Shown: positions 44,719 through 53,271 of the stretch, one piece after another | How the letters are laid out: every line of letters starts with the position of its first letter | Numbering within the stretch: position 1 is the stretch's first letter | Translations under genes and position numbers: made by a program | Notes under the pieces: generated by a model | The model's database searches: none | What the model was told of the DNA's origin: nothing | What the model saw: only the letters and a program-made list of their open reading frames with translations | NCBI GenBank assembly: GCA_022824365.1 | Contig: JAJEAA010000002.1 | Coordinates: 62,001-126,000, forward strand | Origin: Anaerolineae bacterium | GTDB taxonomy: Bacteria > Chloroflexota > Anaerolineae > Aggregatilineales > Phototrophicaceae | Reading direction: 5' to 3' | Length of the DNA: 64,000 bases

Positions 44719-46191
44719 TTAGTAAGCGTTGGGATTAGTGCGAGTGATCGACTGCCAGATCGTGCGAATGATGATGACAATATCCAGCCAGAGCGACCAG
44801 TTTTCGACGTAGAAACGATCGGCTTCCGTGCGCTCCGCGATTGAGGTATCGCCACGCAGTCCATTAATCTGCGCCCAGCCGGTCATGCCAGATTTCTCGC
44901 GATGGCGCACCATATAGTCCGGTATTTGCCGGCGGAATTGTTGGACGTACATAGGCCGCTCGGGTCGTGGACCGACCAAACTCATGTGGCCAAGAAGCAC
45001 GTTGATTAGTTGCGGAATCTCATCCCAATTACTGCGCCGCATGTGGTGACCCAGACGCGTCACCCGTTCGTCATTTTCCACCGTCCACGTTTGCCCGCTG
45101 GACTCGGCATCTTCGCGCATCGACCGGAACTTGATCATGGGAAAGGGCCGGCCATCCAAGCCCATGCGCGTCTGCCAATAGAAGACGGAGCCGCTCGATT
45201 CCAGGCGAATCAGGAGCGCCGTGATCAGCATGAATGGCGAAAGCAGGATCAAGCCGACTGTGGCGCCACAGAGATCCAGAGCCCGCTTCAGGCTGAGCTT
45301 CCAGCCGCGCAACGCAATATCACGCACGGTGAGCAGCGGTGTGCCGCCGAGGTCGTCGACATTAAGGTCTCCCGCCATATAGGAAAAGAGATCGGGATAG
45401 ACTTTGATATCGACCTTGCCGCGCTGGCAAAGATTGATCAGATCGACCAGTTCACCGCGGCGGTAATCGGAAAGCGCGACAATGACTTGCTCGACTTGCA
45501 GCGCGTCAATAAGCCGCGGGATATCGTAGTAAGCGCCGATATAGGGGAAGCCAAGCATATCGCCTTGCTTCTCTTCCGCAGTGACGATGCCAACAATGTG
45601 ATAGCCGAGCTCCGGATTGTTGCGCACATGGTCAATAATTTTGTGCGCGATATCACCTTCGCCGACGACGAGCAAATTGTCTCGAATGACCCCGCGCCGG
45701 CGCATGAAGGTCCAAAAGCGGCGATGGAGTTCCCGCCCGGCTACCATGAACATCAGGCTGAAGAACCAGACATAGAAGAGCAGACTCCGCGGGTAGGGCG
45801 TGTCCAAGGTTGTATTCTGCAGCAGGAATTCCTGGGTGCCGCTCGCAAGCAGCGTACCAAGCGTGACCACACCCACGACACGACGTAATTGGTCGATGCG
45901 GCTGAAAGCCCGTTTCAGATGATAGAGTTGGGAGAAATAAAACATCACAATCACGGTCACACTGTGCAGGATGATTGTCGGCAAGTATGTCGGCAGCGGC
46001 GGCTGCTCTTCTGGCTGTGGGAAAAATGGCAAAACTTCGCGCGCCTGGTAGCTCACAATGAAAGCAAGCACGAGCATGAAGAGGTCCGATAGCAGGAGCG
46101 TCAGCGTGGAAATTGCCTTGAGATGATCCACACTCAAGCGTATCGGCCGAGGGGTTATTGTATAGCTGTCGGATTGCGGATTTCCTGCCAT
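44719..46191 (-). CDS. polyprenyl-phosphate sugar phosphotransferase (exopolysaccharide initiation)
   Basis: 490 residues. Four or five N-terminal membrane helices (about 25-150), a central CoA_binding_3-type Rossmann region (about 150-290), one more membrane helix and the C-terminal bacterial sugar transferase domain: KRALDLCGATVGLILLSPF, FRSMREDAE, SLVGPRPERP and GMTGWAQINGLRG. It attaches the first sugar-1-phosphate to undecaprenyl phosphate. GGGAGG lies 9 nt before the ATG. Its start overlaps the GT2 gene by 37 bases. Confidence 0.92.
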   Translation of the reverse strand: MAGNPQSDSYTITPRPIRLSVDHLKAISTLTLLLSDLFMLVLAFIVSYQAREVLPFFPQPEEQPPLPTYLPTIILHSVTVIVMFYFSQLYHLKRAFSRIDQLRRVVGVVTLGTLLASGTQEFLLQNTTLDTPYPRSLLFYVWFFSLMFMVAGRELHRRFWTFMRRRGVIRDNLLVVGEGDIAHKIIDHVRNNPELGYHIVGIVTAEEKQGDMLGFPYIGAYYDIPRLIDALQVEQVIVALSDYRRGELVDLINLCQRGKVDIKVYPDLFSYMAGDLNVDDLGGTPLLTVRDIALRGWKLSLKRALDLCGATVGLILLSPFMLITALLIRLESSGSVFYWQTRMGLDGRPFPMIKFRSMREDAESSGQTWTVENDERVTRLGHHMRRSNWDEIPQLINVLLGHMSLVGPRPERPMYVQQFRRQIPDYMVRHREKSGMTGWAQINGLRGDTSIAERTEADRFYVENWSLWLDIVIIIRTIWQSITRTNPNAY

Positions 46192-47111
46192 AAACCAGGA
46201 CCTCCCTTAACCAAGAGCGCTGCCAGGATGATCAAGTGGACGGGCAAGACTGTCGAACGGCGGAAGTGCTTGCGATAAAAGATAAGCATGGCGCGCCAGA
46301 ATTCAAATTGCGCTCTGGGACTCATGCGGCTGGCGGCGCGTTTGACGTGCCGCACGGTGACAGCAGGATGATACCAGACTTTGTAGCCCGCTTGTTTGAC
46401 GCGAAAAGCCCAATCGAGATCCTCGCCGTACATAAAGAAAGATTCGTCCAGGAGGCCGACTTTCTCTATGACCGATGCGCGAACCTGCATGTAGGCGCCG
46501 ACGACAGAATCAACCTCGAGTTCCTCGTCTTCATCCGCAAACGTCATATTGTAACGGCCAAAACGCGGATTCCGCGGGAAGAGCTTCGCAAGGCCGGAGT
46601 AGTGATAAAAGCTGACCATCGGCGTAGGGAAACCACGACGGCAGGCTTTGTCCAGGCTGCCATCTGCCAAAACAAGCTTAGGTCCTGCGACCCCTATTTC
46701 CGGGCGTGAATCCATGAATTGGACCATCTCGGCTAGGGCAGTGGTCGGCAACTCGGTATCGGGATTCAGAAGCAGCGCGTAACGGGGCGACGATGCCGCA
46801 ACATCGCCGGCCGCCCAATAACCCAAGTGGCGCAGACCGATGTTGTTACCCCGTGGATAGCCCACATTTTCGTTGTTTGCGATTAGTTCAACCTGCGGGA
46901 AGAGTCGCTTGACCATGGCGACGCTATCGTCGTCAGACGCGTTATCGACGACGACCGCGCGGAACGTGACATCGCCGGCGCTGGCGAAGACTGTGTCCAA
47001 ACAGCGATGTAGCAATTCGCAGGTATTCCAGTTGACGATAACTATGCCGAGATCACGCACGCTTGCCCCGTTAACACTATCTTGTAGCGATTTTACCATA
47101 GAAGCGATCAT
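46155..47111 (-). CDS. GT2 family glycosyltransferase
   Basis: 318 residues, rhamnosyltransferase-like. GIVIVNWNTCELLHRCLDTV and VVVDNASDDDS are the nucleotide-sugar half; LLNPDTE is the metal-binding DxD-type motif; SFFMYGEDLDWAFRVKQAGY is the acceptor-side motif. A hydrophobic C-terminus (about 290-308) suggests membrane association. The ATG at 47111 or 47099 may be used. It overlaps the sugar transferase gene, so both act in one surface-polysaccharide pathway. Confidence 0.9.
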   Translation of the reverse strand: MIASMVKSLQDSVNGASVRDLGIVIVNWNTCELLHRCLDTVFASAGDVTFRAVVVDNASDDDSVAMVKRLFPQVELIANNENVGYPRGNNIGLRHLGYWAAGDVAASSPRYALLLNPDTELPTTALAEMVQFMDSRPEIGVAGPKLVLADGSLDKACRRGFPTPMVSFYHYSGLAKLFPRNPRFGRYNMTFADEDEELEVDSVVGAYMQVRASVIEKVGLLDESFFMYGEDLDWAFRVKQAGYKVWYHPAVTVRHVKRAASRMSPRAQFEFWRAMLIFYRKHFRRSTVLPVHLIILAALLVKGGPGLWQEIRNPTAIQ

Positions 47112-47218
47112 AAGATTTTATTTCTTTGTACAGCCTGATTATTGCTCTGGCTCACAGACCGAGGGATTGACACAGTAGAATATTAGCGTCGGGTTATGTC
47201 AGTACGGTTCTACATTCA

Positions 47219-47320
47219 TCATCGCAAGGGATCCGGGCCTCCGTAGCTGATGTCGAAGATCCGCAAGCCCGCAGCGAAGAGCAGAAAGACAGTTACCGCC
47301 AGCCAGTCAGTCCGGCGCAT
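47219..47320 (-). pseudogene. truncated start of a GT-C membrane glycosyltransferase
   Basis: From ATG 47320 the frame reads MRRTDWLAVTVFLLFAAGLR, then IFDISYGGPDPLR and a stop at 47219-47221. This is exactly how many GT-C (PMT/ArnT-like) proteins start: one membrane helix followed by the first external loop. One frame over, the next residues are DDEC, as in the acidic loop motif, before another stop. The ATG lies 14 bases inside the end of murE, like a coupled gene. The rest of the gene is missing from the 107 bases that remain before the GT2 start. Confidence 0.5.
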
Positions 47321-48860
47321 ACGGTTCTGTCTCAGCGGTTGGCAGGGTGGAAAGCGGCGCGCCACGCAAGGCTGCCCGCATCGCCTCGCGGTCATCCCAG
47401 GGATGTTCGGTCGTGCCGAAACACATGCTCTGCTCATGGCCCTTGCCACAAGCCATCACCAAATCGCCCGGCTCCGCCAATTGGCAGGCGTGGAATATCG
47501 CTTGCCCACGGTCAGGCACACGGACGAAGGTCTCTCCTTCGGCGCCGCCCTGCGCGAGGCAGCCAGTTGCCATCATATCAAGGATGTCGTCCAGCGATTC
47601 GGTCCGCGGGTCTTCGGCTGTGAGCACCGTGATGTCGGCAAGTTGCGCCGCCGTCTCCGCCATGAGCCGGCGCTTTTCGACATCGCGCAGGCCGGCGCTG
47701 CCAAAGACAGCGATCAAGCGCTTGCCGGGCAGCAGCAGTTGCCGGCCGGCCTGCAGGACGCGTTTCAGCGCATTTGGCGTATGCGCGAAATCGACCATGG
47801 CGATGAATTCCTGCCCCTCGTCGATAACTTCCATTCGTCCCGGAATCAGCCCCACCGCGGCTATGCCCCGTTTGATAACCTCCCAATCTACGCCGAGCGC
47901 CTGCGCCGCGCTGGCCGCCGCAAGAGCGTTGGAGATGTTGAAGTCTCCCATCAAGCGCATGGCAATCCGCTGATCGGCAACATCAAACGACGTCCCTGCC
48001 GCGCGACAAGCTATCGCGGTGGCGCGGAAATCTGAATCGCTTTCGATGCTGTACGACAGAGTACGGTCAGCGGGAATCGCGCGGAAGAGCTCGGCGGAAG
48101 GGTCGTCGGCGTTGACGACCGCCGTCTTGGGAAGATTTGGCTTGCGGCGAGATTGACTGAGCATCTGAAACATGATCGCTTTGGCGTTACGGTAATTTTC
48201 CCAATTGCCATGATAATCGAGATGTTCGTGCATAACATTCGTTAATACGGCGACATCAATATCGACGCCATTGAGCCGACCCTGCGTCAGACCGTGACTG
48301 GTCATTTCCAGGATGCAATGCGTGATACCGGCGTCCACCATTTTGGCGAGGCAAGCCTGAACGCGCGGCGCGCCCGGCGTGGTGACGTGCAGACCGGTAG
48401 ACGCGGTTTCGTCGCCGAAATCAGCGGAGATGGTGCTGATGTAGCCGGCGCGGATGCCCGGCGCTCGTTTCAAAATGCTATGCAGCAGATGGCAGGTTGT
48501 GGTCTTGCCGTCCGTGCCAGTGACGCCGATGATGGCAAGCTTGCGCGAAGGGAAATTGTGCCAGGCGGCGGCCAATGGTCCCAGAACTTGTTGCGCATTC
48601 TTGACGCGAACATAGGGGACGGGCAAATTCTGTTGAGATTTCTCGCCGATGATAGCAGCGGCGCCTGCGGCGATAGCATCGGGGATGAAGCTGTGACCGT
48701 CGGCAGATTGTCCCTTCCGCGCGACGAAGAGGCCACCCGACCGGACGTCGCCACTTGATTCGACAACTGCAGCGCGGATCTCGGTGGCAAGATTGCCGGT
48801 CGCCATAAGTATTTGATCGGCGGGAAGAGCGGAAAGCAATTGCCTGAGTGTGGCTGGCAT
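47307..48860 (-). CDS. murE: UDP-N-acetylmuramoyl-tripeptide synthetase
   Basis: 517-residue Mur ligase adding the third amino acid of the peptidoglycan stem. The ATP loop is GVTGTDGKTTTCHLL; HEHLDYHGNWENYRNAK and GKGHEQS are intact. The amino-acid recognition motif reads AEDPRTES where meso-DAP enzymes have DNPR and many Lys enzymes DNPA, so the third residue may be something else, for example ornithine as in some Chloroflexota (inference). The length is usual. It is preceded upstream by the ATP synthase terminator, so it has its own transcript. Confidence 0.9.
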   Translation of the reverse strand: MPATLRQLLSALPADQILMATGNLATEIRAAVVESSGDVRSGGLFVARKGQSADGHSFIPDAIAAGAAAIIGEKSQQNLPVPYVRVKNAQQVLGPLAAAWHNFPSRKLAIIGVTGTDGKTTTCHLLHSILKRAPGIRAGYISTISADFGDETASTGLHVTTPGAPRVQACLAKMVDAGITHCILEMTSHGLTQGRLNGVDIDVAVLTNVMHEHLDYHGNWENYRNAKAIMFQMLSQSRRKPNLPKTAVVNADDPSAELFRAIPADRTLSYSIESDSDFRATAIACRAAGTSFDVADQRIAMRLMGDFNISNALAAASAAQALGVDWEVIKRGIAAVGLIPGRMEVIDEGQEFIAMVDFAHTPNALKRVLQAGRQLLLPGKRLIAVFGSAGLRDVEKRRLMAETAAQLADITVLTAEDPRTESLDDILDMMATGCLAQGGAEGETFVRVPDRGQAIFHACQLAEPGDLVMACGKGHEQSMCFGTTEHPWDDREAMRAALRGAPLSTLPTAETEPYAPD

Positions 48861-48931
48861 GACGAATTGGCATTCCTCTTTATCGAATGTTCACAGCCTA
48901 ATTCAAGCACCTTTGCCCGGCGATGACAAAT

Positions 48932-48960
48932 AAAAACGCGCCGGATACGAGCCGACGCGC
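48932..48960 (-). terminator. rho-independent terminator of the Fo operon
   Basis: On the minus strand CGCGTCGG and CCGGCGCG pair (8 bp, one G-T wobble) around a 7-base loop, followed by TTTTT. It lies 31 bases after the atpFH stop, showing that no F1 gene is read through from here. Confidence 0.8.
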
Positions 48961-48990
48961 TTGAGAAATATCGATGATGCGAGTTTGAGC

Positions 48991-49701
48991 TTAGCTCAAG
49001 CTCCTCGCAAGTTGATTCAACTGCGAGCGGACGCTGCCGTCAACCATGCCGCCGGACCAACGAACGATGAGTCCGCCCAGAATGGAGGGGTCCACCGAGA
49101 ATTCGGCTTCATCGGCGCCCACTTCAGTCTGGACTTTCTTCTGTTCGGCCGCGGTCAGTGGCATGGCGCTGACGACCTCGACGCTGCCGCCCACACCCTT
49201 TGCGCCATCCGGCAGGTCAGCGATGAAGCCGTTGACCAGCGATTTCTGCTTGGTCTTGCTGACGCTCTCATCGAGGATACGGCTGGCGACGGCTACCGAG
49301 ATGTTCAGCACCTGCTCGCGCAAGTTGCCCAATTCCTGATTGCGAATCGCGACTGCCTCGTTCTGCGCATCGTACTGGATTCTGGCGGCTTCTTGACGCG
49401 CGTCTTGTTCAATGGAGGAGGCAACCTCTTCGCCACGTCCGCGCGCTTCGTCAATCACCTTCTGCGCTTCGCTGCGCGCTTGCGCCAGGATCTTGTCCGC
49501 TTCAGCCTCGGCATTTTCGCGGGCGCGCGCCGCTGCCGCCGCATCTTCTAAGCCCTTGGCGATGCGGTTGCGCCGCTCATTGAGCACGTTAGTCAGCGGA
49601 TCGTATATGAAGCGCGTCAGCAGTACATATAGCACGATGAAGGCGATCAGCCAGATGAGCATCAAACCGGGGTTAATGCCCAAATTGTCAAGTACACTCA
49701 T
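48991..49701 (-). CDS. atpF: ATP synthase b subunit fused to the C-terminal domain of delta
   Basis: 236 residues. Residues 1-30 are the single membrane helix of subunit b (LMLIWLIAFIVLYVLL), followed by the long heptad-rich Ala/Glu/Arg helix (about 31-150). From about 173 the sequence is the C-terminal domain of delta/OSCP: VEVVSAMPLTAAEQKKV and DPSILGGLIVRWSGGMVDGS. The N-terminal six-helix delta domain that caps the alpha subunits is absent. It forms the peripheral stalk. GGGAGG precedes the ATG. It is last in the operon, directly before a terminator. Confidence 0.9.
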   Translation of the reverse strand: MSVLDNLGINPGLMLIWLIAFIVLYVLLTRFIYDPLTNVLNERRNRIAKGLEDAAAAARARENAEAEADKILAQARSEAQKVIDEARGRGEEVASSIEQDARQEAARIQYDAQNEAVAIRNQELGNLREQVLNISVAVASRILDESVSKTKQKSLVNGFIADLPDGAKGVGGSVEVVSAMPLTAAEQKKVQTEVGADEAEFSVDPSILGGLIVRWSGGMVDGSVRSQLNQLARSLS

Positions 49702-49730
49702 AGGGTCCTCCCGTTCGTCTCTCGCACCGG

Positions 49731-49973
49731 CTAGCTGAGTACGAAGAGGATAATCAGCGAAACGACCAAGGCGTAAATGGCGACCGCCTCGGCAAAGGCG
49801 ACGCCGAGGATCATGTTCGTCTGAATAGTCGGCGTATGATCGGGATTCCGTCCCATTGCCATGACCGCGCCACCGACCGAGAGACCAATGCCGATGCCGC
49901 CACCGGCCGCGCCGATCATCGCCAAGCCCGCGCCTATCGCTTTACCCAGCAGAATCGTTGATTGTGGATCCAT
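49731..49973 (-). CDS. atpE: ATP synthase c subunit
   Basis: 80-residue two-helix proteolipid of the rotor ring. The first helix carries the Gly-rich packing motif GAAGGGIGIGLSVGGAV, the loop has RNPD, and the second has the ion-binding Glu in GVAFAEAVAIYAL. The residue after Glu is Ala, not the Ser/Thr of sodium-binding rings, so proton coupling is expected. GGAGG lies before the ATG. It sits between atpB and atpFH. Confidence 0.96.
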   Translation of the reverse strand: MDPQSTILLGKAIGAGLAMIGAAGGGIGIGLSVGGAVMAMGRNPDHTPTIQTNMILGVAFAEAVAIYALVVSLIILFVLS

Positions 49974-50003
49974 TTAGATTTCCTCCAGATATGTTCTTAC
50001 TTG

Positions 50004-51422
50004 CTAGTGATCTTCGGCATGGTCATGGTCATCATCATGATGATGACTGACCGTCGCCAGGTTCATAAAGATTGCGGTCAACAGGGCGAATACCAGCGCC
50101 TGAATGACGCCGACGCCGAACTCCAACATGAAGAAGGGCCAAGGCAAAATCGGCACCAGGAAGCTCATGACGAAGAGCACAATCGACCCGGCAAAGATAT
50201 TGCCCAAGAGACGGAAGCTGAACGAGAGAATCTTGGCGAAGTCGCCGATTAATTCCAGCAAGCCCACCGCCACATCAATGCCGCCGAGCGGCGATTTGAA
50301 CAGCGTTCCAAAGTTGAAGAACTTGGTCAGATAGCCGATGCCCAGCGCCTTAAAGCCGATGTACTGAATCATGAAGAAAGAGATCAGACCAAGGGTCAGC
50401 GTCATGTTCAGGTCGGTCGAGGCGACGCGTACGAAGGGCAAGACCACCCAGGGCACACGTTTCGCATCTTCGCTTCTTGGGTCCGGATGCAGCGGGATCG
50501 GTTCTTTCTTCTTATCTTTATCGGCCGGTTCGTAGCCGTCTTCCCAGGATGAGATGGCGACGCCGGTGTAGCAGCCCCGATCTCGGCGCGCCTGCTTTTC
50601 GGCACTGCGCGCGTCCAGCGCTTCTTGCCTCGCAGCAGCTACCGCGTCGGTATCCCCTGCGTTTTCCGCGTGATCGTCATTGCCAGCCTCGTCGGCATGG
50701 TCGTCGTCCGCATGTTCCTCGTCGCCATGATCGCCATGTCCCGCTTCGTAACGCTCGTAGGCTTCGTTCTCTATGAGAGTTTGTTGGGCAGCCATGGCGG
50801 CAACTTCAGCGTTAGCCAGGGCCGCTTCATCAGCCGCCGCTTCATCGGCCGGGCTAATCCAGTCACATTGCCCGTTGACATAGGAGATGCCGAGGAAGCC
50901 CTGATAGATCTCGAAGCCGTCGGTAGTGACCACCTTGTATTCGTCCGCCACCGGATCGTATTTTTCTTTGACGTGGGCATGTATGAAACCGATGGTGTCG
51001 ACGCCAGGCACAAGCTCCATCCAGTTGGCAACGAGCACGACCAGGAAGATCGTCATGAACATGTTGAAGATGAGGCGGAAGTGCCGGCCGCCGGCGATGC
51101 CACCGACGAAGTTCATCAGCCCCTCGAATAGCGCCTCGAACATGTTATAGAAACCGCCAGGCGGAACTTCGTTGCCATCCGCTGGCCGGCGCCTCGCGAT
51201 ATAGACCACGAAGAGGAGAAGCAGGATCCAGACGATCACCGCCGCCACAAAAGTGTTGGTCATGCGAATGTCCGTGAAGGGGATGTTGAAGCCTTCAGGG
51301 AACTTTTCGCCAGGCAACTGGATGAATGGGATAACCGGCGGCACCCGCAGCGCGACGAACACACCAGCCAGGAACATCAGTAAAGCGACGAAACGGCGTT
51401 TCCCGTTCCAGAAACTATTCAC
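50004..51422 (-). CDS. atpB: ATP synthase a subunit with a large His/acidic-rich insertion
   Basis: 472 residues, against about 240-300 in most bacteria. The ordinary parts are present: an N-terminal membrane helix, GGRHFRLIFNMFMTIF and NWMELVPG (about 111-140), STDLNMTLTLGL (335-346) and the key arginine in FSFRLLGNIFAG (Arg404). Between about 150 and 325, in the loop that faces outside in other a subunits, lies an insertion with many Ala and Glu, a cluster HGDHGDEEHADDDHADE (229-245) and two cysteines (186, 284). The C-terminus ends in SHHHDDDHDHAEDH. GTG start at 51422 with AGGAGG 9 nt upstream. Confidence 0.92.
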   Translation of the reverse strand: MNSFWNGKRRFVALLMFLAGVFVALRVPPVIPFIQLPGEKFPEGFNIPFTDIRMTNTFVAAVIVWILLLLFVVYIARRRPADGNEVPPGGFYNMFEALFEGLMNFVGGIAGGRHFRLIFNMFMTIFLVVLVANWMELVPGVDTIGFIHAHVKEKYDPVADEYKVVTTDGFEIYQGFLGISYVNGQCDWISPADEAAADEAALANAEVAAMAAQQTLIENEAYERYEAGHGDHGDEEHADDDHADEAGNDDHAENAGDTDAVAAARQEALDARSAEKQARRDRGCYTGVAISSWEDGYEPADKDKKKEPIPLHPDPRSEDAKRVPWVVLPFVRVASTDLNMTLTLGLISFFMIQYIGFKALGIGYLTKFFNFGTLFKSPLGGIDVAVGLLELIGDFAKILSFSFRLLGNIFAGSIVLFVMSFLVPILPWPFFMLEFGVGVIQALVFALLTAIFMNLATVSHHHDDDHDHAEDH

Positions 51423-51684
51423 TTATATCTTCCTCCTTCTGTTTAGCCGTGCCTTGCAGCTGTCTGGCTTTGTAGCGCGTGAAAAAAAATAGCGCCGCGA
51501 GATTCAACGGAACGCTCACCAGCAACATCACGAAGATGAAAGTCGGGCGCGTCCCAAAGGCTTCATCCAAAGCCAAGCCAAGCAACAGTGTTCCCAAAAT
51601 AACAAGCAGAACGATACAGCCTACTTGCCCAACCACCCCGGCTACCAAACCGTATGTAGACAGGGGATTGTTATTGTTCGCCAT
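51415..51684 (-). CDS. atpZ: AtpZ/AtpI-family small membrane protein
   Basis: 89 residues with two membrane helices (about 15-40 and 48-68) and a basic then acidic tail. Length, the GxxGxxG-rich first helix and the position directly upstream of atpB match the AtpZ/AtpI group that helps c-ring assembly or Mg2+/Ca2+ supply. The ATG at 51684 is preferred; a start 9 bases earlier is possible. Its stop overlaps the atpB GTG by 8 bases, indicating coupling. Confidence 0.8.
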   Translation of the reverse strand: MANNNNPLSTYGLVAGVVGQVGCIVLLVILGTLLLGLALDEAFGTRPTFIFVMLLVSVPLNLAALFFFTRYKARQLQGTAKQKEEDISE

Positions 51685-51774
51685 GACCCGCATGTCTTGT
51701 CATAGACCGTCCCATCCGCCATGCGGACAGACTTCGAGAATTTTATCACAATCAAAATTGTATGGCTACCGCGA

Positions 51775-53271
51775 CTATAAGCCGCGCGCGCCCATTGCTG
51801 CCCAATCATAAACCGGCGTGACCGCAATAGTCCCCAGCAAGATGACAACTAGCGCGGTAATGCCCAGCGACCAGGCGTAAGCCCGGGGAATGGCAATTGG
51901 CACATCGTCATCCGGACTCGAATCAACGTACATGACCTTGATAATCACCAGATAATAATAGAGCGCGATGATGGCGTTGGTCACCGCGATCAGCGCCAGG
52001 CCAACAAGGTTCGCGTTAACCGCCGCCTGGAAAAGGAAGAACTTGCCAAAGAAGCCGGCCGCCGGCGGAATCCCGCCCAAGGAGAGCAAACCGATTGTGA
52101 TGAATAGCGCCAGCCAGGGACTGCGGCGATTCAAACCAGCGAGGTCGCTGATCTCTTCCCTGTCGGTCGCCGCGATGAACAAAATAACGCCGCCAAAGAC
52201 GAGCAAGTTCGTGAAGATGTACATAAACATATAGAAGGAGACCGAGGCAACGGCCAGGCTGTCGTCCATGCCTTGCAAGGCGGCGACGCCAATTAGCGTG
52301 TAGCCGGCTTGCGCGATCGACGAATAAGCCAGCAGGCGCTTGATATTGCTCTGGCGGAGGGCAACAACATTGCCCAAGGTCATGCTGACGATCGAAATGA
52401 CGATGAGTAGATTGACCCAGAAATCCTGAATGACCACGCCGCCGATGACCAGCTCGGCCGGGAAGGTGGCGGTAAGAAATCGCAGAAGCAGCGCAAAGCT
52501 GGCCGCCTTGCTGGATACGCTGACAAAGGCGGTCACAGGAGTCGGCGCGCCTTCGTAGACATCGGGGGTCCAGAAATGGAAGGGCACGGCGCTGATTTTG
52601 AAGCCGAAACCGACCACGACCATCACCAGCGCGGTCATGACGGCGACGACGTTGTCCCCTAGGCCGGCGCTCATGGCATCAGCGATGCCACTGAGGCTGG
52701 TCGCGCCAGTGAAGCCATAAAGCAAACTGAAACCGAAAAGCATGATCGCCGAGGCGAAGGCGCCATAAAGGAAGTATTTCATGCCGCTTTCCGCCGAGCG
52801 CTTGTCTCCACGGCGGAAGCTTGCCAGCATATAAAGCGGAATCGAGAGTGTCTCCAGCGCGACGAAGACCAAGATCAAATCGCTGGCGCTGGACATCATG
52901 ACGCCGCCAAGCGTGGCTATGATGACGATAAGATAGAATTCGCCTTTGTCGCCGACGCCTTTGTCGCCGGCTGCCATCAAGCAGGTGACCGCCCCGGCAA
53001 GCAAGAGCATGACCTTAAAAATCTGCGAAAGCGGGTCGTAGTTAACCATGCCGCCCCAGAGCAGCGCGCCATTCTCGAAGAGGCTCGGGTTCGGCAGCCA
53101 GATTAAGGGGACAAGCGCGAGCAGGGCCATGCTGACAGCAGAGATAAACACGACATTGCGACGCGCCGATGGCGACCCGTAGATATCGGCGAAGAGCACG
53201 ACGATGGCCAGCGCAGTCAGGCCGATCTCCGGCAAGACGGATGGCAGTTGCGCCCAGAGATCAAATTCCAT
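51775..53271 (-). CDS. nuoN: NADH-quinone oxidoreductase subunit N
   Basis: 498-residue antiporter-like subunit of complex I. The TM5 glutamate lies in FVALETLSIPLYML, the TM7 lysine in GFGFKISAVPFHFWTPD and a TM8 lysine in VSSKAASFALLLRF, so the proton path looks complete. It is last of the nuo genes. Its start abuts the stop of the NuoM gene upstream, with no gap. 90 bases separate it from atpZ. Confidence 0.95.
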   Translation of the reverse strand: MEFDLWAQLPSVLPEIGLTALAIVVLFADIYGSPSARRNVVFISAVSMALLALVPLIWLPNPSLFENGALLWGGMVNYDPLSQIFKVMLLLAGAVTCLMAAGDKGVGDKGEFYLIVIIATLGGVMMSSASDLILVFVALETLSIPLYMLASFRRGDKRSAESGMKYFLYGAFASAIMLFGFSLLYGFTGATSLSGIADAMSAGLGDNVVAVMTALVMVVVGFGFKISAVPFHFWTPDVYEGAPTPVTAFVSVSSKAASFALLLRFLTATFPAELVIGGVVIQDFWVNLLIVISIVSMTLGNVVALRQSNIKRLLAYSSIAQAGYTLIGVAALQGMDDSLAVASVSFYMFMYIFTNLLVFGGVILFIAATDREEISDLAGLNRRSPWLALFITIGLLSLGGIPPAAGFFGKFFLFQAAVNANLVGLALIAVTNAIIALYYYLVIIKVMYVDSSPDDDVPIAIPRAYAWSLGITALVVILLGTIAVTPVYDWAAMGARGL

